Below are positions 30,109 through 42,464 of a DNA stretch of 64,000 nucleotides, in pieces (positions within the stretch are counted from its first letter, which is position 1; each line of letters begins with the position of its first letter). The stretch is taken from the NCBI RefSeq assembly GCF_020379485.1, contig NW_026015657.1:310001-374000 (forward strand), in the 5' to 3' direction. The notes below the pieces were generated by a model. It was given only the letters and a program-made list of their open reading frames with translations. It had not been told where the DNA came from and did no database searches. The stretch is from Brassica napus. Its lineage: Eukaryota; Streptophyta; Magnoliopsida; Brassicales; Brassicaceae. Both the position numbers and the translations under genes were made by a program.

Positions 30109-30720
30109 TGAGCTTCCAAGCGATCCAAGAAGTCCATTGCAACCATCTGAAGAAGGAGCCATCCGGGCTTAGGCTGTGGCGAGTCTATTCAAGAGAGTAC
30201 TCAAACTAAGACAGAGTACTCTTGGCTGTGAGAAGATGAAGGCAACTCTATCAAGGCGGCTTCTAGTGTGAAGTGATTGGAAAGATAGCTGAAGCTTCCA
30301 CAAGCATTCCATGAAGATGGCAAGATCAGAAGAGAAGCGGCAATGGTGTGTGTGTGAGGATCATGAAGCAATCCATTCAAGCTTGTTCCTGTGAGAGTCT
30401 CAAGCTTGAGGGGGAGTGTTGAAGCTTACATGATCCAAGAGAGCTTGGTGGTTATTCTAGAAGAGGAAGCAACCTGTTGAGAAGTATGATGAAGGATGAT
30501 GAAGCAATGTCCAAGGCGGCTTCAAGTGTTGAGGTGATTGGAGAGTGGCTGAAGCATCCTCATGTAGCTCAAGCAACAAGGTGGCGACTCTATAAGAAGA
30601 AGAAGCAGCCAAGACTCAGTAAGAGAAGTTGTATCTCCAAGAAGAGGCTGATCTGGTGTGTCCGAGCACTTCAACCTAACAAGAGGTTAGGTGAAAGGGG
30701 GAGAGACCAAGATTAGGCAG
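30104..30720 (+). repeat. Diverged tandem duplication inside C
   Basis: Segments after module 1 and module 2 share blocks: a GATCCAAGA block at both starts, and CAAGGCGGCTTC followed by GTGATTGGA and GCTGAAGC at 30252 and again at 30512. Spacing is about 260-315 bp with indels. Confidence 0.5.
30379..30420 (+). other. Hairpin/polypurine module 2 inside C, with an LTR-start-like sequence
   Basis: AAGCTTG (30379-30385) pairs with CAAGCTT (30401-30407), then GAGGGGGAG (30408-30416) and TGTTGAAG. This is the exact polypurine nonamer followed by an LTR-like start, 544 nt upstream of the real one. Confidence 0.6.
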
Positions 30721-30848
30721 TAAGGAGAGTACAAGGCGTGGGATGATTGTAGAGGCCATGATCCAGAGTCTTTGTGTCCCTTACATTGTTGGTAAGGCAC
30801 AAAGACTCACTGGCCAATCCCTAGGCCTTGGAGACTTTACTCTTTTTC

Positions 30849-30889
30849 CCTCATCAAGGTTTTGTCCCAAAGGGTTTTCCTTGGTGAGG
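30849..30889 (+). other. Element C 3' UTR stem-loop
   Basis: Arms CCTCATCAAGG and CCTTGGTGAGG, the same as in E, with a CCC-AAA-GGG apex. Confidence 0.65.
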
Positions 30890-30918
30890 TTTTTAATGAG
30901 GAAATTCTTCAAGGTTCC

Positions 30919-30951
30919 AAGCTTGACTTAGGATCAGCTAAAGTCAAGCTT
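30919..30951 (+). other. Element C PPT-proximal hairpin
   Basis: AAGCTTGACTT (30919-30929) and AAGTCAAGCTT (30941-30951) give an 11-bp perfect stem, the longest of the family. Confidence 0.7.
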
Positions 30952-30960
30952 GAGGGGGAG
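30952..30960 (+). other. Element C polypurine tract
   Basis: GAGGGGGAG directly before the 3' LTR. Confidence 0.9.
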
Positions 30961-31940
30961 TGTTAACTTGAAGAGAAGAAGTGGAGAAGCAAAAGTGATG
31001 AGTTGAGTTGGTGCTTGTGCAAAGACATGGAAAGATCTTCAGAGGTTGTATGTTAAGGCTTTGGGAGAGTCTTAAGGCTTCAGAAGTGGTCTGATGAGTG
31101 TGCAAAGATAGGGTTAAGTCCATGAGGGACTTAGACACCATTTAGAGAAGATTTGGGTCAGACAGTAACTCCAAAGTTACCACAGTAACTTTGGAGAGTT
31201 ACCACAGTAAGATTGGAGAAGTTTGGGCAAGTTGGTGTAAAAGTGAATAGTGAATCACTAGTCACTATTCAGGTTGACTATTCACTATTTGGGTCACTAT
31301 TCAGGATGTGAAGAGTGTGCATAGTATATGGATAAGGCACCAAGGTTTGAATCTAGTCAAAGGGAATCAAGAAGATGCTGTGTGGAGCTGATTGGTTACT
31401 TTGGGGCATGGACAGGCTGGCTGTTGCTGTAAAGAGGAAGGCAGCCACGACCATGCACCTAGACTGATCTATGGACAGATACAAAGGAGCCTAAGAAGAA
31501 CCAATCAAAGCACAGCCTTGTTTGAATTAAAGTGAGCCAGCTTAGCTTATCCAATCAGCACACTTCACTCAGATTACAACAAGACCAACTCATCCTCACC
31601 ATCCATTCCCCTTAAGTTATTTCTATCCATTAGATATAGGTTTATGAGTTGCAATGATGTAAAGCCTATATAAGGATGTGTCTTGGACGTTTTGTAACTC
31701 TTAAGAGAGTATGGGAGATTTCCCCAACTCCTTCATAAATATAAAAGTGTGTTCTTGATCAGATTCCCTTAATCTACCCCTTTCTTAGTCTCTAATCTCT
31801 TAATCTCTCTAAGTCTCTTTGTTTCTGATTCAAGTTCATACTAGTTTCATCAGACCTCTTATTCAACTAGTTCAAGACCTTATTCTCTGCCTCTAATGGC
31901 TTCTCATACACATACACAGCCAGAGCTCTCAAATCTCATA
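30961..31940 (+). repeat. Element C 3' LTR (980 bp)
   Basis: Same length as the 5' LTR, with about five substitutions (for example GGCAAG/GGAAAG and GGGGGATT/GGGAGATT). Ends CTCATA, then the target duplication CCTAT. Confidence 0.95.
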
Positions 31941-34900
31941 CCTATGAGATTTATTCAACTTCCTGGTCATTCTCCACCACTTTATGTATCCAAATCAAGC
32001 TTCTCACAAAGTGATTCATCCTGGTTTGATTGGAACGACGAAGAAGCTGTGCTATTCCCAAACTGGGAAACTGGAATCACCTGATTTGAAATTGGGATAA
32101 CTTCTTCATCCCAACTCCTATGAGATTTATTCAACTTCCTGCTGATTCTCCACCACTTTATGTATCCAAATCAAGCTTCTCACAAAGTGATTCATCCTGG
32201 TTTGATTGGAACAATGATGAAGCTGTGCTATTCCCAAACTGGGAAACTGGAATCACCTGATTTGAAAGTGGGATAACTTCTTCATCCCAACTCCTATGAG
32301 ATTTATTCTACTTCCTGGTGATTCTCCACCACTTTATGTATCCAAATCAAGCTTCTCACAAAGTGATTCATCCTGGTTTGACTGGAACGACGATGAAGCT
32401 GTGCTATTCCCAAACTGGGAAACTGGAATCACCTGATTTGAAAGTGGGATAACTTCTTCACGCCAACTCCTATGAGATTTATTCAACTTCCTGGTGATTC
32501 TCCACCACTTTATGTATTCAAATCAAGCTTCTCACAAAGTGATTCATCCTGGTTTGATTGGAACGACGAAGAAGCTGTGCTATTCCCAAACTGGGAAACT
32601 GGAATCACCTGATTTGAAAGTGGGATAACTTCTTCATCCCAACTCCTATGAGATTTATTCAACTTCCTGGTCATTCTCCACCACTTTATGTATCCAAATC
32701 AAGTTTCTCACAAAGTGATTCATCCTGGTTTGATTGGAACGACGAAGAAGCTGTGCTATTCCCAAACTGGGAAACTGGAATCACCTGATTTGAAATTGGG
32801 ATAACTTCTTCATCCCAACTCCTATGAGATTTATTCAACTTCCTGGTGATTCTCCACCACTTTATGTATCAAAATCAAGCTTCTCACAAAGTGATTCATC
32901 CTGGTTTGATTGGAACGACAAAGAAGCTGCCCTATTCCCAAACTGGGAAACTGGAATCACCTGATTTGAAAGTGGGATAACTTCTTTTCGCCAACTCCTA
33001 TGAGATTTATTAAACTTCCTGGTGATTCTCCACCACTTTATGTATCCAAATCAAGCTTCTCACAAAGTGATTCATCCTGGTTTGATTGGAACGACGATGA
33101 AGCTGTGCTATTCCCAAACTGGGAAACTGGAATCACCTGATTTGAAAGTGGGATAACTTCTTCATCCTAACACCTATGAGATTTATTCAACTTCCTGGTG
33201 ATTCTCCACCACTTTATGTATCCAAATCAAGCTTCTTACAAAGAGATTCATCCTGGTTTGATTGGAATGACGAAGAAGCTGTGCTATTCCCAAACTGGGA
33301 AACTGGAATCACCTGATTTGAAAGTGGGATAACTTCTTCATCCCAACTCCTATGAGATTTATTCAACTTCCTGGTTATTCTCCACCACCTTATGTATCCA
33401 AATCAAGCTTCTTACAAAGAGATTCATCCTGGTTTGATTGGAACGACGAAGAAGCTGTGCTATTCCCAAACTGGGAAACTGGAATCACCTGATTTGAAAG
33501 TGGGATAACTTCTTCATCCCAACTCCTATGAGATTTATTCAACTTCCTGGTGATTCTCCACCACTTTATGTATCCAAATCAAGCTTCTTACAAAGAGATT
33601 CATCCTGGTTTGATTGGAACGACGAAGAAGCTGTGCTATTCCCAAACTGGGAAACTGGAATCACCTGATTTGAAAGTGGGATAACTTCTTCATCCCAACT
33701 CCTATGAGATTTATTCAACTTCCTGGTGATTCTCCACCACTTTATGTATCCAAATCAAGCTTCTCACAAAGTGATTCATCCTGGTTTGATTGGAACGACG
33801 AAGAAGCTGTGCTATTCCCAAACTGGGAAACTGGAATCACCTGATTTGAAAGTGGGATAACTTCTTCACGCCAACTCCTATGAGATTTATTCAACTTCCT
33901 GGTGATTCTCCACCACTTTATGTATCCAAATCAAGCTTCTCACAAAGTGATTCATCCTGGTTTGATTGGAACGACGAAGAAGCTGTGCTATTCCCAAACT
34001 GGGAAACTGGAATCACCTGATTTGAAAGTGGGATAACTTCTTCATCCCAACTCCTATGAGATTTATTCAACTTCCTGGTGATTCTCCACCACTTTATGTA
34101 TCCAAATCAAGCTTCTCACAAAGTGATTCATCCTGGTTTGATTGGAACGACGAAGAAGCTGTGCTATTCCCAAACTGGGAAACTGGAATCACCTGATTTG
34201 AAAGTGGGATAACTTCTTTTCGCCAACTCCTATGAGATTTATTCAACTTCCTGGTGATTCTCCACCACTTTATGTATCCAAATCAAGCTTCTCACAAAGT
34301 GATTCATCCTGGTTTGATTGGAACGACGAAGAAGCTGTGCTATTCCCAAACTGGGAAACTGGAATCACCTGATTTGAAAGTGGGATAACTTCTTCATCCC
34401 AACTCCTATGAGATTTATTCAACTTCCTGGTGATTCTCCACCACTTTATGTATCCAAATCAAGCTTCTTACAAAGAGATTCATCCTGGTTTGATTGGAAC
34501 GACGAAGAAGCTGTGCTATTCCCAAACTGGGAAACTGGAATCACCTGATTTGAAAGTGGGATAACTTCTTCATCCCAACTCCTATGAGATTTATTCAACT
34601 TCCTGGTGATTCTCCACCACTTTATGTATCCAAATCAAGCTTCTCACAAAGAGATTCATCCTGGTTTGATTGGAACGACGAAGAAGCTGTGCTATTCCCA
34701 AACTGGGAAACTGGAATCACCTGATTTGAAAGTGGGATAACTTTTTTTCGCCAACTCCTATGAGATTTATTCAACTTCCTGGTGATTCTCCACCACTTTA
34801 TGTATCCAAATCAAGCTTCTCACAAAGTGATTCATCCTGGTTTGATTGGAACGACGATGAAGCTGTGCTATTCCCAAACTGGGAAACTGGAATCACCTGA

Positions 34901-37030
34901 TTTGAAAGTGGGATAACTTCTTCATCCCAACTCCTATGAGATTTATTCAACTTCCTGGTGATTCTCCACCACTTTATGTATCCAAATCAAGCTTCTCACA
35001 AAGTGATTCATCCTGGTTTGATTGGAAGGACAAAGAAGCTGTGCTATTCCCAAACTGGGAAACTGGAATCACCTGATTTGAAAGTGGGATAACTTCTTCA
35101 TCCCAACTCCTATGAGATTTATTCAACTTCCTGGTGATTCTCCACCACTTTATGTATCCAAATCAACCTTTTCACAAAGTGATTCATCCTGGTTTGATTG
35201 GAAGGACAAAGAAGCTGTCCTATTCCCAAACTGGGAAACTGGAATCACCTGATTTGAAAGTGGGATAACTTCTTTTCGCCAACTCCTATGAGATTTATTC
35301 AACTTCCTGGTGATTCTCCACCACTTTATGTATCCAAATCAAGCTTCTCACAAAGTGATTCATCCTGGTTTGATTGGAACGACGATGAAGCTGTGCTATT
35401 CCCAAACTGGGAAACTGGAATCACCTGATTTGAAAGTGGGATAACTTCTTCATCCCAAATCCTATGAGATTTATTCAACTTCCTGGTGATTCCCACCACT
35501 TTATGTATCCAAATCAAGCTTCTTACAAAGAGATTCATCCTGGTTTGATTGGAACGACGAAGAAGCTGTGCTATTCCCAAACTGGGAAACTGGAATCACC
35601 TGATTTGAAAGTGGGATAACTTCTTCATCCCAAATCCTATGAGATTTATTCAACTTCCTGGTCATTCTCCACCACTTTATGTATCCAAATCAAGCTTCTT
35701 ACAAAGAGATTCATCCTGGTTTGATTGGAACGACGAAGAAGCTGTGCTATTCCCAAACTGGGAAACTGGAATCACCTGATTTGAAAGTGGGATAACTTCT
35801 TCATCCCAACTCCTATGAGATTATTCAACTTCCTGGTGATTCTCCACCACTTTATGTATCCAAATCAAGCTTCTCACAAAGAGATTCATCCTGGTTTGAT
35901 TGGAACGACGAAGAAGCTGTGCTATTCCCAAACTGGGAAACTGGAATCACCTGATTTGAAAGTGGGATAACTTTTTTTCGCCAACTCCTATGAGATTTAT
36001 TCAACTTCCTGGTGATTCTCCACCACTTTATGTATCCAAATCAAGCTTCTCACAAAGTGATTCATCCTGGCTTGACTGGAACGACGATGAAGCTGTGCTA
36101 TTCCCAAACTGGGAAACTGGAATCACCTGATTTGAAGATGGGATAACTTCTTCATCCCAACTCCTATGAGATTTATTCAACTTCCTGGTCATTCTCCATC
36201 ACTTTATGTATCCAAATCAAGCTTCTCACAAAGTGATTCATCCTGGTTTGATTGGAAGGACAAAGAAGCTGTGCTATTCCCAAACTGGGAAACTGGAATC
36301 ACCTGATTTGAAAGTGGGATAACTTCTTCATCCCAACTCCTATGAGATTTATTCAACTTCCCGGTGATTCTCCACCACTTTATGTATCCAAATCAACCTT
36401 CTCACAAAGTGATTCATCCTGGTTTGATTGGAAGGACAAAGAAGCTGTCCTATTCCCAAACTGGAAAAACTGGAATCACCTGATTTGAAAGTGGGATAAC
36501 TTCTTTTCGCCAACTCCTATGAGATTTATTCAACTTCCTGGTGATTCTCCACCACTTTATGTATCCAAACCAAGCTTCTCACAAAGTGATTCATCCTGGT
36601 TTGATTGGAACGACGATGAAGCTGTGCTATTCCCAAACTGGGAAACTGGAATCACCTGATTTGAAAGTGGGATAACTTCTTCATCCCAAATCCTATGAGA
36701 TTTATTCAACTTCCTGGTGATTCTCCACCACTTTATGTATCCAAATCAAGCTTCTTACAAAGAGATTCATCCTGGTTTGATTGGAATGACGAAGAAGCTG
36801 TGCTATTCCCAAACTGGGAAACTGGAATCACCTGATTTGAAAGTGGGATAACTTCTTCATCCCAACTCCTGTGAGATTTATTCAACATCCTGGTCATTCT
36901 CCACCACTTTATGTATCCAAATCAAGCTTCTTACAAAGAGATTCATCCTGGTTTCATTGGAACGACGAAGAAGCTGTGCTATTCCCAAACTGGGAAACTG
37001 GAATCACCTGATTTGAAAGTGGGATAACTT
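31941..37030. repeat. Satellite array 3: about 29 diversified 176-bp monomers
   Basis: Same satellite and orientation as array 1. Many private variants occur (for example AATCAACCTT, GGAAGGAC, CATCCCAAATCC, CTTTTTTTCG). It ends AACTT, the left target duplication of E (37026-37030). Confidence 0.95.
34620..36700. repeat. Seven-monomer (1.23-kb) tandem duplication in array 3
   Basis: Rare variants recur in order 1230-1231 bp apart: CTTTTTTTCG at 34741 and 35971, ATTGGAAGGA at 35021 and 36251, AATCAACCTT at 35161 and 36391, CATCCCAAAT at 35451 and 36682. Seven monomers are 1232 bp. Confidence 0.85.
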
Positions 37031-37607
37031 TGTTGAGAAGAAGGCATTAGATGATGAGATGGATTGCTAATAAGAGAGTGAGGCTTAGGAGAGTAATGGG
37101 TTGGAGGAATGAGTTTGGGAGAGGCTAGGCCGTACAGGCCGTACCATGGCCGTACAGGCCGTACAAGAGTAGCTCGACCAAGATCACTACCTAAGGGAAG
37201 TTACTACACACGGTTAACTTAAGAGGTAAAGGAGAAGTCTTACTGAGGCTTTACTGATGTTACCGTGTGGAGAGGATAAGGGAAGAGCTTATGACAGGCT
37301 GTCAGTAGCTGTGTAAAGGTAAAGGTGCTTTACACACAAGGAAGAGCTTAATTGGACAGTTTGAATTAAAGCAGAATCTTAGCCCATGTAATAGTGTGCT
37401 TTCTGAAACCCTTAACCTCGAGATGCCTCTCTATATATTGTAACATCTGGTCATTAATAAAACTTAGACAGTTCAGCTTATCTTTGCCTTCATGGCTTAT
37501 TCTTAGTCTTGTTCTCTAAACCTTACTCTCTACACTCGTTTCTTCTCTAATCTCTCTTAAATCTGTACTAAACACTCAGATTACTCTTCATTACTCTAAA
37601 AGTGAGA
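37031..37607 (+). repeat. Element E 5' LTR (577 bp)
   Basis: Runs TGTTGAGAAG to AAAAGTGAGA, so the 3' terminus is GA, unlike the TA of A, B, C and D. CCGTAC is at 37130, 37139, 37150 and 37159, a TATA-like TATATATT at 37432-37439, and AATAAA at 37456-37461. Confidence 0.93.
37130..37164 (+). promoter_or_regulatory. Phased CCGTAC cluster in E 5' LTR
   Basis: Four sites spaced 9, 11 and 9 bp. The same cluster is at 44549-44583 in the 3' LTR. Confidence 0.5.
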
Positions 37608-37620
37608 TGGTATCAGAGCC
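37608..37620 (+). other. Element E primer binding site (tRNA-iMet)
   Basis: TGGTATCAGAGCC directly after the LTR. Confidence 0.93.
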
Positions 37621-37799
37621 AGGTTCATGAGAATCTGAGTTCTTGTTGAGATTTGTATCAAGACAAAGGATAAAAACTAGGAGCTGGGCATTGAAGATTC
37701 AAGCTTCAAGTCTTCTCCGGTTGTGTTTTTAGTCTTGTTGGTGTGAATACTACTCTCAGTCCAAGATTTAGCAAGCTGTTTACGTCTAGCTGCTTCAAG

Positions 37800-38362
37800 A
37801 TGGATAGTGGGATGAAGATGAAGGTGGCGGTGGTGTTCAAGGGGAACAACTACCTAGTGTGGTCACGGATGGTGAAGACCGCAGTTGGAAGCAAAGGCTT
37901 GTGGGGACACATTACCTCAGGAACGGCCCCAAAGCCGGTTGCTCAAGAAGAAGACAAGGATGAGACAGCAAAGGATCCAGTTGAGAGGTGGGAGCAGGAA
38001 GACATGATGGTGATGTCAGTTCTTCATGCTTCCTTAGAGCCGGCGATTCTGGATGCATACTGCTACTATGAGACGGCAAAGGAGTTGTGGGATACCTTAA
38101 AGAAGGTGTATGGAAACACATCCAATCTGAGTAGAGTCTTTGAGGTAAAGCAAGAGATCAACAACTTGGTTCAAGAAGACATGGAGTTTACCAAGCACCT
38201 AGGAAGGTTCAGGTCACTCTGGTCCGAGCTAGAGATGTTGAGGCCAAGCACGGTTGATCCCAGTGAGCTAATCAAGAGGCGTGAGCAGGACAAGGTCTTT
38301 GGACTGCTCTTGACACTGAATCCGGCATACAGTAGGCTGATACAACACATGCTGAGAGATGA
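37800..38362 (+). pseudogene. Element E Gag, N-terminal fragment
   Basis: Starts MDSGMKMKVAVVFKGNNYLVW, chosen because it aligns with the B start; an upstream GTG frame is not used. About 187 native residues cover the gag core (EFTKHLGRFRSLWSELEM; KVFGLLLTLNPAY) and stop near QHMLRDD, where F is inserted. The zinc knuckle, protease and integrase of E are absent from the window. Confidence 0.9.
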
Positions 38363-38947
38363 TGAGATTTTAGAGATTTAAGAAGGTATTGAGAGATTAA
38401 GAAAGATTAAAGAGAAGTTTAGTGAAAGATTTAAACGAGTATCATAGTTTGAGAGTGATTAAGAGACTTTGAGATTTAAACTAGAGAGAGAGTAGAGAAA
38501 GAGTGATTCAATCTCGTTAATTATTAATCTGATGAGGTTACAACTTATATAGTATGAGAGCTTAGGGTTTACAAGGTTTAAAGATAAGCTAAAGCATGTG
38601 TAGTCAACTAAGAGAGGAGCGCATATCATAAAGCATCCAATGAGCTTCTTCCTGCGTGTGAAGCATCTTGGATCTTTGACTAGGATGCTGACAGTCTGTC
38701 ACAGCCTGGCACAGCCTGTCAGATGCGCTCCTCAAGCTCTCTCAACGGTCTGATCCAAGTAGAGCATGGTAGAAGGTAAGAATGATCCGTTTACTCCCTC
38801 CTTGGTTAAACGGTCATGGTAACTTCTTCTTTACCTTGTACGGTCACATTGTACGGCCTGTCCGTACACTCACATCCCTAACTTCATCCTCAAGCCTCTA
38901 ACCTTCTCTAGCTTCATATCTCATAGTTGTATCACCTCATTTCAACA
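38363..38947 (-). repeat. Element F 3' LTR
   Basis: Minus-strand start TGTTGAAATG at 38947. The other end is uncertain by a few bases because no second LTR is left to compare. CCGTAC-type sites are at 38838, 38851 and 38862. The conserved block TTGACTACACATGCTT is at 38592-38607. Confidence 0.85.
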
Positions 38948-38956
38948 CTCCCCCTC
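38948..38956 (-). other. Element F polypurine tract
   Basis: Minus-strand GAGGGGGAG beside the LTR. Confidence 0.9.
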
Positions 38957-38986
38957 AAGCTTAACCATGTGGAACAAGTTAAGCTT
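38957..38986 (-). other. Element F PPT-proximal hairpin
   Basis: AAGCTTAAC (38957-38965) and GTTAAGCTT (38978-38986), 9-bp perfect stem, 12-nt loop. Confidence 0.7.
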
Positions 38987-39017
38987 GGAAGGACCATGAG
39001 ATCTTCCTCATTAAAAA

Positions 39018-39059
39018 CCTTACCAAAGAAAACCCATTTGGGACAAAACTTTGATAAGG
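39018..39059 (-). other. Element F 3' UTR stem-loop
   Basis: RNA-sense arms CCTTATCAAAG and CTTTGGTAAGG pair at all eleven positions with one G-U. Position 4 is T-A where the others have C-G. Confidence 0.65.
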
Positions 39060-39090
39060 GAAAAAGAGTAAAGACCTCATGATCAGGGGA

Positions 39091-42000
39091 CTATTCTATG
39101 GGTGAAAGATCAATGAGTCCTAACCTGATGTGTATGGACTCCATTGTCTTTTGTCTTGCTGCCTTGGTGAATACATCCGCTAACTGATCCTCACTCCTTG
39201 TATAGCATGGCAAGATTACTCCCAAAACGATCATCTGCCTCACCTTGTGGCAGTCTACTTCAATGTGCTTGGTTCTCTCATGGAACACTGAGTTGGATGC
39301 AATGTGTATAGCTGCTTGGTTGTCGCAATGCATAGTCATTGGTGTAGCTTGCTCTATCTCCAAGTGTTTCAAGATCCCTTTGATCCACACCAACTCATTT
39401 GTTAGCTTCAGCATTGCCCTATACTCAGCTTCAGCACTTGAACAAGATACTACTTTCTGCTTCTTGCTCTTCCATGTCACAAGATTACCTCCAATGAATG
39501 TACAATAGCCGGTAGTTGATCTTCTGTCTGCTCTATCTCCTGCCCAATCAGCATCACAATAGCCCACCACTTCAGTACTCTTGTTGCATCCCATCCAAAC
39601 TCCAAGGCCTGATGTACCGTTCAGATACAAGAGGAGTCTCTCCACCATTCGCCAATGATGCTCCTTTGGGACTTGCATATGCTGGCTCACTTGATTCACA
39701 GCAAAGCATATATCCGGACGTGTGATGGTAAGGTAGATGAGCTTCCCTACTAGCTTCCTGTATAGCTTTGGATCATGAAAGACCTTGCTATCTTCAATCT
39801 CCCCCTCACGTGGAACCTTGTATCCATCTTCAAGAGGCATCCTTGCTGTCTTATCTCCTTGTATACCTGCATCTTTCAAAAGATCAAGTGTATACTTCCT
39901 TTGGAAAATGAACAATCCTTCCTTAGATCTACACAACTCAATTCCAAGGAAGTATTTCATTTCTCCTAAGTCTTTAATTTCAAATACAGATTTTAAAAAC
40001 TCCTTGGTGGCTTTTATCCCAGCCTTATCACTACCTGTTATAATGATATCATCAACATACACAAGTAGACAAATGATACCTGAGGGTGAAGTAAGTGTGA
40101 AGAGAGTATGATCCAATTCTGATTTCTTGAATCCACGCCCATTTAAAGTAGTGCTCAGCTTGTTGTACCATGCTCTAGGAGATTGTTTCAACCCATAGAT
40201 AGCCTTCTTGAGTCTCAACACATTTCCAGGTTTCACAAGATGCCCTAGGCCTGGTGGTGGATGCATATACACTTCATCTTCTAGCTCTCCTTGAAGAAAG
40301 GCATTCTTCACATCCATCTGCCAAAGCTCCCACTCAAGATTCACAGCCAGAGATAATACAATTCTTATTGTATGGAGCTTAGCAACCGGAGCAAAGGTGT
40401 CAATGTAGTCTTCCCCATATGTTTGAGTGTATCCTCTAGCCACCAGTCTTGTCTTCTTTCTCTCAATAGTCCCATCAGGCTTGTACTTGATAGTGAATAT
40501 CCACTTGCTAGTTACTGCCTTCTTTCCTTTTGGCAGTTCACTTTCAAACCAAGTATCATTCTTTATCATGGCATTAGCTTCATCACCTACTGATTCCTTC
40601 CAGTCTTCATGTAGCATTGCATCTTCATATGATCTAGGCACATAGCTTCCATCTAAGCTGATCATAAATGCGCAATGCTCTTCTGGATAGCACGCAAAGG
40701 AGCACACAGCTTGAGAGGGATGCTCCACAGCTTGGGCATTGTAGTACACTCTTGTGTTTACCCAGTTGGAAGCATCTCTCTTTAACCGTGTGCTTCTCCT
40801 CAATGGAACTACTACATTCTCTTCCACGGCTTCTTCTGGTATCTGGCTTTCTTCACTAGCTTCCTGACCTCCATGTTGATCACTTCCCCTTGAGTCATCT
40901 TCACTTTGAACATGAGAGTCTGCGCTTTGTTGTTGATTTTCGGCTTCACTTGTTCCTTGAACTTCAGTATCAGCAGATTCACTTCCCCCTTCATGTTCTA
41001 AGTGAGATGATTCTTCAACTCTAACAGGTGGTGTTTCTTGGCGTTTGTGTTGATCTGGTGACACTCCAATACCAAGTCCTTGCAAAATGTTTCTCAAGCT
41101 TGCAGCCCTGTCTGATGGTTGGGATAGATCTTCAAGTTCTTCCCAATTCTTCCCATCATAATATCCCTTATCTTCAAAGAACTTCACCTCCCTTGATACC
41201 AATACTCTTCTGGTATTTGGATCAAAGCATTTGTATCCCTTTTGGGACGTAGAGTATCCAATCATCATAGCCTTGGTACTCTTCTCTTCTAGCTTGTTCC
41301 GCATTTCCCCGGGTACTAGCACATAACACACACACCCAAAGATCCTCAAGTGTTCCAGCACTGGCTTACTCTTGTTAAGAACCTCAAAGGGGGACTGATC
41401 ATTGAGAATCTTGGTTGGTGTCCTGTTGATTAGGTAGCTTGCGGTCATCACTGCATCACTCCAATGCCTCTTAGGCACACTTGCACTTGTATAGAACATC
41501 ATTGATCTCGCCACCTCCATGAGGTGTCTATTCTTCCTTTCAGCCACTCCATTTTGCTGGGGTGTATAAGGACAGCTCGTCTGATGAAGTATTCCATGGC
41601 TAGCTAGATGTTCTTTGAATGCATGACTTGTATACTCCCCACCATTATCTGACCTGAAAATCTTAATCTTGGCATTATAGTGGTTAGTAACATAGTTTTG
41701 AAAGTTTTTAAATGCATCAAGAACTCTATCCTTTGTTTTAATGAGTGTTAACCAGGTGTATTTAGATTTTTCATCAATGAAGGTGACATAATACTTGTAA
41801 TTATCCCTAGATAAACAAGGTGCAGTCCAAACATCAGAGTGGATTAAGTCAAAACACTTCTCATAAACAGTAACTGATCTTTGAAACACACTCTTACAAT
41901 GTTTTCCCAAAATACAAGCTTCACAATCATTATTTTTAAACATGACACCTGGTAACATTATGCTTAAGGCCCTAACATGTGGATGTCCTAGCCTAGCATG

Positions 42001-42393
42001 CCACAAGGCATCCTTACTTAAAGAAACCGAGCTAAACGAAAAACAAGAACTAGAGATAGGAGAGAGATCTTCAAGCATGTAAAGGTCTCCCTTAGTTGCT
42101 CCTTGGCCAATCAACTTACTGCTCTTAATATCCTGAAACTTCACATCATTAGGACTAAAAATAACATTGCAATCAAGATCAGTAGTGCATCTCTTGACAG
42201 ATAACAAGTTTGAAGTAAATTCAGGCATGTAGAATGCATTAGACTCTTTATTAAACAGTTTCAACCTACCAATGCCTCTAATAGGAATTCTATCTCCATT
42301 AGCAATCATGACATGACCTTGGGTAGGTTCTATATCCGTAATCAACTTGTTATCACTAATCATGTGATGAGATGCACCAGAATCAATAATCAA
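39091..42393 (-). pseudogene. Element F Pol: protease, integrase, reverse transcriptase, RNase H
   Basis: A 1100-codon open frame beginning at the protease active site (IIDSGASHHMISD). It holds the integrase zinc motif (WHARLGHPH ... CEACILGKHC), HSDVW / RSDNGGEY / ERKNRH core, Ser/Glu/Gln-rich linker, reverse transcriptase (WQMDVKNAFLQGELEDEVYM, YVDD) and RNase H ending SEDQLADVFTK. Closest in the window to D. The frame is fully open, but there is no 5' LTR promoter or complete gag, and the true polyprotein is broken upstream by a frameshift near 42480. The nominal first residue is an internal TTG leucine codon. Confidence 0.93.
39799..39807 (-). other. Candidate central polypurine tract in F pol
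   Basis: Minus-strand GAGGGGGAG in PREGEIE, 851 nt from the 3' tract. Confidence 0.5.
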
Positions 42394-42464
42394 AGGTTTA
42401 TGTATATCCTTAGCTAGATGACTTCTAGGATGATCATTGTTATTTTTTAAGTTCTCAAGTACTC

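Larger units (their letters stand above)
27899..31940 (+). mobile_element. Element C: non-autonomous LTR retrotransposon (LARD-like)
   Basis: Two 980-bp LTRs flank a 2.08-kb interior with primer site and polypurine tract but no protease, integrase or reverse transcriptase. Perfect target duplications CCTAT lie at 27894-27898 and 31941-31945. The LTRs differ at about five bases. The 3' UTR stem-loop and PPT hairpin are shared with B, D, E and F, which points to mobilisation in trans by this copia group. Length and content fit a large retrotransposon derivative (LARD). Confidence 0.93.

Noticed and set aside
30477..30716. 79-codon frame in C
   Set aside because: It lies in the diverged tandem duplication, is low-complexity and basic, and has no partner frame in the other repeat copy.
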